NCBI GenBank assembly: GCA_049509915.1
Contig: JBEKZL010000214.1
Coordinates: forward strand, 1-13,295
Direction of reading: 5' to 3'
Origin: JBEKYD01 sp049509915
GTDB taxonomy: Bacteria > Acidobacteriota > Terriglobia > Bryobacterales > Bryobacteraceae
DNA: 13,295 nt
Numbering within the stretch: position 1 is the first letter of the stretch; every line of letters starts with the position of its first letter. Both the position numbers and the translations under genes were made by a program. The notes beneath the pieces are model-generated. The model was not told where the DNA came from and did not search any database. It saw only the letters and a list, made by a program, of their open reading frames with translations. Below, piece after piece: positions 1-7,429 of this stretch.

Positions 1-1899
1 AGCGCCGGCGGATGCGTGGCCTTTTATCCCACCCAGGTGCCGCTGCATTACCGCAGCAAGTTCCTCGGCAATGGCGACGCCTTTGGCGAAATGCTCGCCG
101 GCTGCCGCAAGCTCGGCATGGTCGTAACCGCCCGCGTCGATCCCCATGCGGCCCATCAGGACGTCTTCGACGCGCATCCCGATTGGATCGCCGTGGAAGT
201 CAACGGCCAGCCCCGCCGCCATTGGGCCATGCCCACCGAATGGGTGACCTGCGCGCTGGGCCCCTACAACTTCGAGTTCATGACCAGCGTGATCCAAGAG
301 ATCATGACCTTATATAAGGTGGACGGCGTCTTCGCCAATCGCTGGAGCGGGTCGGGGATGTGCTACTGCCAGCACTGCCAGCAGAATTTCAAGGATTTCA
401 GCGGCTTGGAACTTCCGCGAGACGCCCGCGGCACAACCGCCGCGCCCAGCCAGGCGCGCATCCAATACGCCGCCTGGCACAAGCGGCGCCTGACAGATTT
501 GTACCTGTTGTGGGATGGCGAGATCCGGAAGCGCAAACCTGGCGCCGTGTTCTTTCCCAACGGATTCGAGGAAATCCACGAGAACATTTCGGTCCCGATT
601 CTGTTTGCCGATCGCCAGTCCCGCGCCGAATTTCAGTTGCCCTGGCAGAACGGTAAGTTCGCCAAGGATTCCCGCGCTATCTCCGGATCGAAGCCCGCCG
701 TGGGCATTTTCAGCGTCGGATTCGAGGCGCCCTACCGCTGGAAAGATTCCACCCAGAACCCCAATGAGGTTCGGCTGTGGGCTGTGGACGGCATCGCCCA
801 GGGCTTCCGCCCGTGGGTGGTCAAGTTCAACGCCAAGCCGCTCGACCATCGCTGGTTCAAGCCCGTCGAGGACCTCTACGTCTGGCACTGGAAGAACGAG
901 AAGTATCTGCGCAACCAGCGGCCGCTGGCTCGCGTGGGACTCGTCTCCGCGCCCTCGGCCGCGCCCGATTACACCTCCGGCTTCTACCACGCCCTGGTGG
1001 AAGCCCGCATCCCCTTCGAAATGCTCCCGGATAGCCAACTCGACCCGGCGCGCCTCCAGCCGTTCCGAGTCCTGGCACTGCCCAATATCGCCAACCTGAG
1101 CGACGCCCAATGCGCCCAGTTGAAGGCTTTCGTCGAGAAGGGCGGCGGGCTGGTGGCGACCCACGAAACGTCGCTGAACGACGAGCACGGCCGGCGCCGG
1201 GAGGATTTCGGTCTCGCCGCCCTGTTCTCCGCCGCCTTTGCCGGCAATGTGATCGAGCGCCAGCAGAACGCCTATCTGAATCTCGAGGACCACTCCCACC
1301 CCCTGCTGGCCGGTTTGGAGAATGCGGGCCGCATGATCCACGGCGTCAAGCGCGTCGAGATTCGCACCGCGCCGGGCCTGCGCGCGCCGCTGATGACGGT
1401 GCCCACCTACCCCGATCTGCCCATGGAAGAGGTATACGTGCGGGACACGAAGACGGACATCCCCGGCGTGATGGTTCACTCCTTCGGGTCGGGCCGCGTG
1501 GTTTACTTTCCGTGGGACATCGACCGCACGTTCTGGGAAATCATGTGCCAGGATCACGGCATCGTTCTGGCCAATGCCGTCCGCTGGGCCGCTGGCGAGG
1601 AACAGCCTCTTCGAGTCCAGGGGCCGGGTGTGCTCGATGTGGCCCTCTGGAAGCAGGAGTCTTCGGTTACCGCGCATCTCGTCAATCTCACCAACCCGAT
1701 GATGATGAAGGGCCCCGTGCGCGAGATCCTGCCCGTCGGTCCGCAGAAGGTCCGGGTGAAACTGCCGGACGGAGCCAAGGCGCGCCGCGTGCTGTTCCTT
1801 GTCAGTGAGGCCAAGGCGACATGGCGGCAAAATGGAGTCTGGGTCGAAACCGTCACTCCGCCTATTTCCCTGCACGAAGTGATCGCCATCGATTTGTGA
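1..1899 (+). CDS. Glycoside-hydrolase-like protein with GATase-like domain (5' truncated)
   Basis: The frame is open from base 1 and ends at TGA 1897-1899, so the gene starts outside the window; 632 codons are visible. The first ~290 residues look like a TIM-barrel glycosidase core: an Arg-Val-Asp-Pro strand, then a predicted strand reading GVFANRW followed by a Cys-rich C-Y-C-Q-H-C motif at bases 361-378. That pattern is familiar from hypothetical glycosyl hydrolases related to GH42 and alpha-amylase-like proteins. From about base 920 a Rossmann-like stretch (RVGLVSAPSA, then LPNIANLSDAQ, then FVEKGGGLVATHETS) resembles the GATase-like trimerisation domain of GH42 beta-galactosidases. The C-terminus is beta-rich. 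I infer hydrolysis of a plant or microbial glycan. The substrate is unknown and catalytic acids are not assigned. An internal GTG at 16-18 is not believed to be the true start because homologous-looking sequence begins before it. Confidence 0.75.
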   Translation, partial: SAGGCVAFYPTQVPLHYRSKFLGNGDAFGEMLAGCRKLGMVVTARVDPHAAHQDVFDAHPDWIAVEVNGQPRRHWAMPTEWVTCALGPYNFEFMTSVIQEIMTLYKVDGVFANRWSGSGMCYCQHCQQNFKDFSGLELPRDARGTTAAPSQARIQYAAWHKRRLTDLYLLWDGEIRKRKPGAVFFPNGFEEIHENISVPILFADRQSRAEFQLPWQNGKFAKDSRAISGSKPAVGIFSVGFEAPYRWKDSTQNPNEVRLWAVDGIAQGFRPWVVKFNAKPLDHRWFKPVEDLYVWHWKNEKYLRNQRPLARVGLVSAPSAAPDYTSGFYHALVEARIPFEMLPDSQLDPARLQPFRVLALPNIANLSDAQCAQLKAFVEKGGGLVATHETSLNDEHGRRREDFGLAALFSAAFAGNVIERQQNAYLNLEDHSHPLLAGLENAGRMIHGVKRVEIRTAPGLRAPLMTVPTYPDLPMEEVYVRDTKTDIPGVMVHSFGSGRVVYFPWDIDRTFWEIMCQDHGIVLANAVRWAAGEEQPLRVQGPGVLDVALWKQESSVTAHLVNLTNPMMMKGPVREILPVGPQKVRVKLPDGAKARRVLFLVSEAKATWRQNGVWVETVTPPISLHEVIAIDL

Positions 1900-1943
1900 C
1901 CGGTGGATCGCCGTCCCTCGGCATAGACTCGCACTTGGGTGCC

Positions 1944-1972
1944 TTGTCACAGCCTTCCGCTGGCGCTACAAT
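1944..1972 (+). promoter_or_regulatory. Sigma70-type promoter for the small secreted protein gene
   Basis: TTGTCA (1944-1949) and TACAAT (1967-1972) each match the -35 and -10 consensus at five of six bases, with an ideal 17-nt spacer. The ATG of the next gene is at 1979, only 7 nt beyond the -10 box, where transcription would be expected to begin. No Shine-Dalgarno could fit on such a transcript, so the mRNA is probably leaderless. Confidence 0.6.
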
Positions 1973-1978
1973 GCGGCC

Positions 1979-2446
1979 ATGAGAGAACAGGCCGTTTTCC
2001 TTCTGCTTCTCTTGTCGCTCCCGCACCTGTCGGCGCAGACCGTGCCGGCGGATTGGAAAGTCGTAAAAGACTCGAAGAGCGCGTGCCAAATCGCGGTTCC
2101 GCCGGAGTGGGTTCCTTGGGGGGACAACACCGGTGCGGCGGTCTTTCAAAACACGACAACGGCCATCGCCGTGGTCACCAGCCAGCCCGGACAGACGTTC
2201 AAGCCTCTGTCCGACCAGATGCAAAAGTTGCTCGGCATTCGCAAGGAAGCGATGTTCGAGAATACGGCCAAGCGAGTCTTCTATCAGGATAAGGCGTCCG
2301 CCCGCCCGGAGGATTCGAACGCCTACAGCGCGGCCGTGCCGGGAAGTGGCGGCACCTGCAGTTGCCACGTCGTCTTTCTTCCCAGCGTCCCTCAAGAGAC
2401 AGCCAGGAAGATCGTGCTCAGTCTCGGCCCCGTACCGCCGACCTGA
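1979..2446 (+). CDS. Small secreted protein of unknown function
   Basis: The product is 155 residues. Residues 1-20 form a typical Sec signal peptide: a short charged start (MREQ), a Leu-rich core, and a likely cleavage around Leu-Ser-Ala-Gln. The mature part begins with a motif around PADWKVVKDSKSACQIAVPPEW, seen in small periplasmic proteins, and has Cys at about residue 35 and a C-S-C-H cluster near 126-129 that could form a disulfide or bind a metal. It is not a CxxCH haem site. I do not recognise a named family. The start is chosen because it gives the signal peptide and sits 7 nt after a strong -10 box. The gene stands alone and faces the hydrogenase operon tail-to-tail, so it is not part of that operon. 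Confidence 0.7.
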   Translation: MREQAVFLLLLLSLPHLSAQTVPADWKVVKDSKSACQIAVPPEWVPWGDNTGAAVFQNTTTAIAVVTSQPGQTFKPLSDQMQKLLGIRKEAMFENTAKRVFYQDKASARPEDSNAYSAAVPGSGGTCSCHVVFLPSVPQETARKIVLSLGPVPPT

Positions 2447-2542
2447 GAGCGTGGCTCGAACCAAACACCTGGCGGGCGTCTGGGTGGCAGGCGTGCGCCA
2501 GCGTGGGCTGCCGGCGCATTCTCGTAGTTGCCGAGCGCGCCG

Positions 2543-2731
2543 CTACTCCGCGATTTCTTTTCCGGCAACCGCGTCTTCCGGTGGCGCCGGAGGAGGGCTT
2601 GGGATGAGGAAGTTGTCGATCAACACTAGTATCCCGAAAGCGACGAAGCCCCATGCCGGGCGGCTGAGGATACCAATGCCGATGGAAATCGACATGAAAG
2701 CGATGATCCTTAATGATCGGGTTCCGTTCAT
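2543..2731 (-). CDS. Two-helix small membrane protein at the end of the hydrogenase operon
   Basis: The product is 62 residues. Two hydrophobic segments (about 8-23 and 25-43) are joined at Ser-Arg-Pro and followed by a Pro-rich acidic tail. The ATG (2731-2729) overlaps the TGA of the protease gene (2730-2728) as ATGA, the arrangement expected for translational coupling, which argues that this short frame is real and co-expressed. I do not recognise a family. By position it could be an accessory anchor or assembly factor for the hydrogenase-cytochrome complex, but that is inference. It has no Cys or His that would suggest a cofactor. Confidence 0.6.
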   Translation of the reverse strand: MNGTRSLRIIAFMSISIGIGILSRPAWGFVAFGILVLIDNFLIPSPPPAPPEDAVAGKEIAE

Positions 2732-3348
2732 ATGAGTTCTCTAAGTTGCTCTGTCTCTGCTGTCTCGTTTGCGGCTCTCGGGAGGGCGGCGTCCCATGAC
2801 GCCGCACCTTGAGTCTCCTTGGAATTCACCGCGCCGCCGTCCGCCATCCACCGTTCCAGTTGCCGCACCACCTCCGCGGACACAACCGTCAAGGCGCTGG
2901 CGACCTCCGGCGACAACTCGGTTCCCAATCCCATCGCGGCCGGTTGGATGCCTACCAAAATCACCTGCTGGGGCTCCTGGCCAAGCAGGCGCAGATCGTC
3001 CAACAGTCCGGGGATTCCAAACTGGTGCGCGTTCCGCGTATCGATCTTGCCTGAATCGGGCCCGCTAAAATCCATCCTTACGGTGGTGCCTGGGGGGAGG
3101 CCGGCATCCACCGCGTCGACGATCAGCAGTCTCTCGCAGCCGCAAACCTCCGCCAGCAAATCCGTTCCGACCGTGCCGCCGTCGATCAGGCGAGCCATCC
3201 GTCCCACCCGCGGGTCTCTCCGCAGCCTTCGGACCGCATGGATACCGGCTCCGTCGTCCGACAACAACAGGTTTCCGACGCCTACGATGGCGATGGACTG
3301 GGGCCGGTCGGGATCGCCTCGAGCGCGGAGTTCGTCCGCTCGATCCAT
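2728..3348 (-). CDS. hyaD: Hydrogenase maturation endopeptidase (HyaD/HupD/HybD family)
   Basis: The 206-residue product fits the family of proteases that remove the C-terminal extension of the [NiFe] large subunit after Ni insertion. Visible motifs are GVGNLLLSDDGAG (23-35), IVDAVDAG (76-83) and an AHQFG segment with His108. These correspond to the three Ni-sensing ligands of HybD (Glu16, Asp62, His93). The first is Asp32 here rather than Glu, as in HycI-type members. The start is ATG 3348-3346, sharing one base with the TGA of the upstream cytochrome gene (TGATG) and preceded by a GGGAGGGG tract. The frame stays open upstream to 3504, but that part overlaps the haem domain and is unlike the family. 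The last ~35 residues, after Trp167, are a low-complexity tail. The partner large subunit does retain a 15-residue extension. Confidence 0.9.
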   Translation of the reverse strand: MDRADELRARGDPDRPQSIAIVGVGNLLLSDDGAGIHAVRRLRRDPRVGRMARLIDGGTVGTDLLAEVCGCERLLIVDAVDAGLPPGTTVRMDFSGPDSGKIDTRNAHQFGIPGLLDDLRLLGQEPQQVILVGIQPAAMGLGTELSPEVASALTVVSAEVVRQLERWMADGGAVNSKETQGAASWDAALPRAANETAETEQLRELI

Positions 3349-5657
3349 CACATTGCCCCTCCCGTGTGGCACGAATTGCACGGTGTCTGCGCCCACGCGC
3401 CGCCGTTGTCGACCGGGTGTTCGAAAGTCAGCCCGTCCGGCCCCTTGGCGAATTGCATGTTCCCGGTTTTGCCCTGCTGCAGGATCCTGTGACAGTCGCC
3501 ACAACCCGAGCGAATGGCCTTTCCGTCGACGCTCTTGTGCTGGCCGTCATGGCAGCGGAAACACCCCGGAAACTGAAAGTGGCCCTCGTTCATGTAGTAG
3601 GTATCCCAGCGAACTTTCATCGCCGGGAAGAAATAGCGTTTGTAAGTGTCCTGCAAGTAGACGATAGCTGCATCGATGGCTTGCCGCTTGCTTGTATAGA
3701 CTTGCGGATAAGTCTTCTGGTAATAGCCGCGCAGGGCGCTGTCGATTCCCCGCAGCGCCTGCTCGCTGTCGCCGTAACTCGCGGTCAGCGCGGCGATGCC
3801 CTGCTGCTTGAGAAACGGAAGAGACCCGTCGAGCCGGCCGCCGTCAAGCCCCACTTCGACGCTCCGATCCGGCGCCTCCAGGATGTGGCTGGGGCGGTTG
3901 TGACAGTCCACGCAGTCCATGGTCCGGACTTCCCCGGCCGGAGCGGCGGTCGTCGCCTGAGGCTGCGAGGTGTAGACGTTTGCCTGGCCAGTCGCCGGGT
4001 CTACCGCCCGCACCCAGATAATATTCTGCCTTTCGGCGTCGGCCGCGATATACTCCACCTTGCCCGCCACGTGCCAGTGAATTCCCATCGGCGATGAACC
4101 CACCGGCGCGCCTCCGCCTACCAGCACCAGCATGTCGATCTCCCAGCGCGTGTTCCCCTCGTCGGACAGGTAGTGGACCCGGCGCTCCAGCCGGGCGCCG
4201 AAGAAATTCGCCGGCCAATGGCACTTCTCGCAGTTGCCGCGGATCGGGCGCAGCGCCACCACCGGAACTGGAATCGGGCGCGGGAAGCTGTCCTGGATCG
4301 TCTCCACCAGCTCCACCATGCCACGCATTTTCGATTCGATGTACCCGGTGGCGCCCGGTCCTACGTGGCACTGCGCACAGTCCACGCGCGCGTGCGGCGA
4401 CCGCCCATAGGTGGCGTATTCCGGCGTCATGGAGTGACAAACCGCGCCGCAGAACGGCACGGCGTCGGTATAGAGATAGGCTTGGTAACCGCCATAAACC
4501 GCCGGAACCGACAGGATCGCCGCCCCGATCGCCACCACCAGCAGTGCCTTTCTTTCTCGCGCGATGTTGAGATCCCACTTGGGGTAGCGCGCGAACGATA
4601 GCGGCTTCCGCCTCCGCCATCGCAGCCACTGCACGTACATCCCCACCAACACTACGGCGACACCGGCAATCACCAGCATCGGCGGCCCGAAGAAAATCAC
4701 CAGGTCGCCGTAGGGCTCCGTGAGCGCGCCGCCTCCAATCGTGTGATAGGCGGTCAGCACCACAAATACCAGCAGGCCCACAAAGGCGATGCCCGTTCCG
4801 GCAAAGCTGATCCAGTTGCGATAGAGCGCCACCGGGCCCGGTCCGGGGCGGGTCTTCGCTGGTCCCCCAGCGGGTTTCTCTCCCGGCGCCGCCCGCGGCA
4901 GCAACTGATGGCGTTTGACAAAATGCCGCGCCTCCGGAATGGCGGCGACCTCATGGCGCAGCTCGCCGGCGGGTATGAACTTCCAGCCGGAGAAAATGCT
5001 GTCCAGAAGTCCGTTTTCCTCCTCGATCGAGATCAGCACGGAAAGATAAACGTGGAAAATCACGAACGAGAAGAATACCCACATCAGAAAGTAATGGATC
5101 TCGCGCAGATACTGGGCGTCGATGAGTTGCGGCAGCCAGCCGATGAATTGCGTCAGGACGGGGTTGCCCAGCACCCTGCTATACAGAGCCAAGCCGGTCA
5201 GAATTTCGACCAGCATCAGCAGGTACATGACGAAGTAGGTGAGCGCGGCCAGCGGATTGTGCCCTACCCGATGGCCTGGTTCGAAGCGCAGAAACGAGTA
5301 GAACTCCAGCATCGACCCCATCCCGCTCCATTGCTCGCGGTGAATGGGAACATAAGCCCGCCATCTCGCCCAAAAGTTGCCCTTGAAGGACCAATACACC
5401 CGAAAGGCGAACGCGCCAATCAGCACGAATCCGGAAACCACGTGAATAAATCGCGCCGTGGCCATCAGGAACGGCGCCTGCCCGGACGGGGGCAGGAACG
5501 GGTGGTGCATGAACAGGCCGGTGGAGGCGAGCGAGACGAACGCAAAGAAAATCAGCCAGTGAGCCAGGCGAACCGGCAGCTCCCAAACATAGGTACGGAC
5601 CAGCTCCGTCTCCGGGCGGCCGGCCAACATGGATCTCGGCGAAACGGTTTTAGGCAC
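3348..5657 (-). CDS. Fused b-type cytochrome (HyaC-like) and NapC/NirT-like heptaheme cytochrome c
   Basis: The 769-residue protein joins two electron carriers. Residues 20-230 resemble HyaC, the hydrogenase cytochrome b: four membrane helices (about 31-50, 68-92, 139-160, 186-209) with His33, His71, His188 and His202 as candidate haem b ligands. A Pro/Gly/Ala/Lys linker (about 250-278) follows. Residues 280-769 look like a whole membrane-anchored NapC/NirT-like cytochrome: two helices (281-306, 320-345), a basic loop, helix 371-391, then seven haem c motifs at Cys403 (CGAVCH, a CX3CH), Cys427, Cys476, Cys582, Cys699, Cys719 and Cys760. Seven helices with basic loops after helices 2, 4 and 6 place the haem domain in the periplasm. 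HyaC normally passes electrons from the hydrogenase to quinone; here they could also reach periplasmic acceptors (inference). GTG is chosen as start because a perfect AGGAGG lies 5 nt before it. Confidence 0.9.
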   Translation of the reverse strand: MPKTVSPRSMLAGRPETELVRTYVWELPVRLAHWLIFFAFVSLASTGLFMHHPFLPPSGQAPFLMATARFIHVVSGFVLIGAFAFRVYWSFKGNFWARWRAYVPIHREQWSGMGSMLEFYSFLRFEPGHRVGHNPLAALTYFVMYLLMLVEILTGLALYSRVLGNPVLTQFIGWLPQLIDAQYLREIHYFLMWVFFSFVIFHVYLSVLISIEEENGLLDSIFSGWKFIPAGELRHEVAAIPEARHFVKRHQLLPRAAPGEKPAGGPAKTRPGPGPVALYRNWISFAGTGIAFVGLLVFVVLTAYHTIGGGALTEPYGDLVIFFGPPMLVIAGVAVVLVGMYVQWLRWRRRKPLSFARYPKWDLNIARERKALLVVAIGAAILSVPAVYGGYQAYLYTDAVPFCGAVCHSMTPEYATYGRSPHARVDCAQCHVGPGATGYIESKMRGMVELVETIQDSFPRPIPVPVVALRPIRGNCEKCHWPANFFGARLERRVHYLSDEGNTRWEIDMLVLVGGGAPVGSSPMGIHWHVAGKVEYIAADAERQNIIWVRAVDPATGQANVYTSQPQATTAAPAGEVRTMDCVDCHNRPSHILEAPDRSVEVGLDGGRLDGSLPFLKQQGIAALTASYGDSEQALRGIDSALRGYYQKTYPQVYTSKRQAIDAAIVYLQDTYKRYFFPAMKVRWDTYYMNEGHFQFPGCFRCHDGQHKSVDGKAIRSGCGDCHRILQQGKTGNMQFAKGPDGLTFEHPVDNGGAWAQTPCNSCHTGGAM

Positions 5658-5662
5658 GCGAG

Positions 5663-5668
5663 CCTCCT
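5663..5668 (-). promoter_or_regulatory. Shine-Dalgarno overlapping the large-subunit stop codon
   Basis: On the minus strand AGGAGG lies 5 nt before the GTG of the fused cytochrome gene. Its first two bases are also the last two of the TAG stop (5669-5667) of the large subunit. This fixes the GTG at 5657-5655 as the start, rather than ATG at 5630, and implies tight translational coupling. Confidence 0.75.
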
Positions 5669-7376
5669 ATGTCGCCTCGACCGATTGCCATCGGCGGCCG
5701 CGCGCATCCACAAGCTGAACCGCGCAGGCCAGGCACGGATCGAAGGAGTGAATGGTGCGAAGCAGCTCGAGCGGCCTGTCCGGATCCGCCACCGGATGGC
5801 CGATCAGCGCCGCCTCGTAGGGACCGTGCTGCCCCATGGCATCGCGCGGCCCCGCGTTCCACGTGCTGGGCGCGATCACCTGGTAATTGCGAATGGCGCC
5901 ATCTTCGATCTCCACCCAGTGGCCCAGCGAGCCTCGCGGTGCTTCATGCTGCCCGAAACCGCGGCACGAGCTCGGCCAGGAGTCCGGATCCCAGCGCGCG
6001 CCGTTGTGCATGGCGAGCGCCCGCCGGCCCATGTTATCCTCCAACTCGTCGAGCCAGCCGGTCATCTTGTCGGCCACAAGCTGCGCCTCCAGCGCCCGCG
6101 CCGCAATCCGCCCCAGCGTCGAGAACAGCACCGTCGCTGGCTGCTTGATTTGTGCCAGAACCGAATCGATCAGCCCTTTCGCCGGCTGTTTACCGGCCGC
6201 GTAGGCGATCGCGAAACGCGCCAGCGGCCCCAGTTCCATCACGCCGTCCTCATAGCGCGGCGCTTTCAGCCAGGAATACTTCTGGTCCACGTGCAGGTAG
6301 TCGTACGGCGGCGCTGGACCCGTGTACGTAGGCTTGGTTTCGCCTTCGAACGGATGCTTGGCCGGCTTGTGATCGCCGTATTCGTACCAGGAGCGCGCGA
6401 CGTACTCGGTGACCTTTTCCGGAGAAAACGGCTGCAGCGCCGAAAGGTCCCGTTTTCGCACCACGCCGCCAGGGAAGAAGAACGACGACGGGTCGCGCAT
6501 GCTCTTTTCCGGATAACCCCCGTAGGCCAGGAAGTTGCCCACGCCCTCGCCACGGGTAAACCAATCGGGATAAAATCCGGCCACGGCAAGCACGTCCGGC
6601 ACGTAAACCTGGCGCACGAACTGCTGGCCCATCGCAATCAGCGTGCGGATGAGCGTCAGCCGTTCCGGATTGATGGGAGCCTGGGGAGAATCCGGGTCCA
6701 TCGCGGTGGACATTCCACCCACCAGGAACGTCTGCGGGTGCGGGTTCTTGCCGCCCAACACCGCGTGGATGCGGATGTAGTCGCGCTGAAACTCCAGCGC
6801 GTCGAGATAGTGGGAAACGGCCAGCAGGTTCACTTCGGGCGGCAGCCGGTAGGCCGGATGGCCCCAGTAGCCGTTGGTGAACAGGCTCAATTGGCCGCTC
6901 TCCACCAGGGCGCGAACCCGCCCTTGCACGGCCCTGAAATAGCTCGCGCCCGATTTCGGCCAATCCGACAGCGAGCCGGCGATTTGCGCCGTTTTCACCG
7001 GATCGGCCTTAAGGGCGTTGGCCACGTCCACCCAGTCGAGCGCCTGCAGGTGATAGAAGTGGACCACGTGGTCCTGCACCAGTTGCGCGCCGGCAATCAG
7101 GTTCCGCACCAGGCGGGCGTTATCCGGCACCTCGATTTCGAGCGCGTCTTCCACCGCCCGCACCGACGCCAGGGCATGCACCATGGTGCACACCGAACAG
7201 ATTCGCTGCAGCCAATACCAGGCTTCGCGCGGGTCGCGGTTGCGCACCACCAGTTCCAGCCCCCGGAACATCGTGCCGGAACTCCAGGCGTCGGAAATCG
7301 CGCCCCCGTCCACCTGGGCCTCAATCCGAAGGTGCCCTTCAATTCGCGTCAGCGGATCAACGACAATACGCGCCAT
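5667..7376 (-). CDS. hyaB: [NiFe]-hydrogenase large subunit (group 1-like)
   Basis: This 569-residue protein is the Ni-Fe catalytic subunit of a membrane-bound uptake hydrogenase (H2 to 2H+ and 2e-), exported by riding on the Tat signal of the small subunit. Family signatures: RIEGHLRIE near the N-terminus; the first Ni-binding motif RICSVCTMVH (Cys60, Cys63, His67); EAPRGSLGHW; and GHPVADPDRPLELLRTIHSF leading to the second motif DPCLACAVQ (Cys548, Cys551). A 15-residue C-terminal extension follows Gln554, the size expected for a substrate of the protease encoded two genes downstream. Length is normal for group 1. Two motif positions are unusual: Ser61 where Gly is usual, and Gln554 where His is usual. 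ATG 7376-7374 has GGGAG 7 nt upstream. Exact HydDB subgroup is not assigned. Confidence 0.95.
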   Translation of the reverse strand: MARIVVDPLTRIEGHLRIEAQVDGGAISDAWSSGTMFRGLELVVRNRDPREAWYWLQRICSVCTMVHALASVRAVEDALEIEVPDNARLVRNLIAGAQLVQDHVVHFYHLQALDWVDVANALKADPVKTAQIAGSLSDWPKSGASYFRAVQGRVRALVESGQLSLFTNGYWGHPAYRLPPEVNLLAVSHYLDALEFQRDYIRIHAVLGGKNPHPQTFLVGGMSTAMDPDSPQAPINPERLTLIRTLIAMGQQFVRQVYVPDVLAVAGFYPDWFTRGEGVGNFLAYGGYPEKSMRDPSSFFFPGGVVRKRDLSALQPFSPEKVTEYVARSWYEYGDHKPAKHPFEGETKPTYTGPAPPYDYLHVDQKYSWLKAPRYEDGVMELGPLARFAIAYAAGKQPAKGLIDSVLAQIKQPATVLFSTLGRIAARALEAQLVADKMTGWLDELEDNMGRRALAMHNGARWDPDSWPSSCRGFGQHEAPRGSLGHWVEIEDGAIRNYQVIAPSTWNAGPRDAMGQHGPYEAALIGHPVADPDRPLELLRTIHSFDPCLACAVQLVDARGRRWQSVEAT

Positions 7377-7429
7377 GTCTGAACTCCCGGCTTCCGGCAG
7401 GTCCGATGCTCATAGCACCACCTCCGCGG

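Noticed and set aside
310..1950. Minus-strand open frame of 546 codons opposite the first gene.
   Set aside because: It is antisense to a frame with clear protein character and shows a His/Gly/Arg-biased composition without recognisable domains.
2447..2542. Possible terminator between the convergent small secreted gene and the hydrogenase operon.
   Set aside because: Only a weak 6-bp pairing (TGCGCC with GGCGCA) with a long loop was found, and no T-run on either strand.
3349..3504. Upstream extension of the protease frame (52 more codons).
   Set aside because: It overlaps the last haem motifs of the cytochrome gene, is unlike the family, and a well-placed Shine-Dalgarno supports ATG at 3348.
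4743..7382. Plus-strand open frame of 879 codons opposite the hydrogenase large subunit and cytochrome.
   Set aside because: It lies antisense to two genes with unmistakable motifs. Its product is Arg/His/Gln-rich with no domain pattern, the usual shadow of GC-rich coding sequence.
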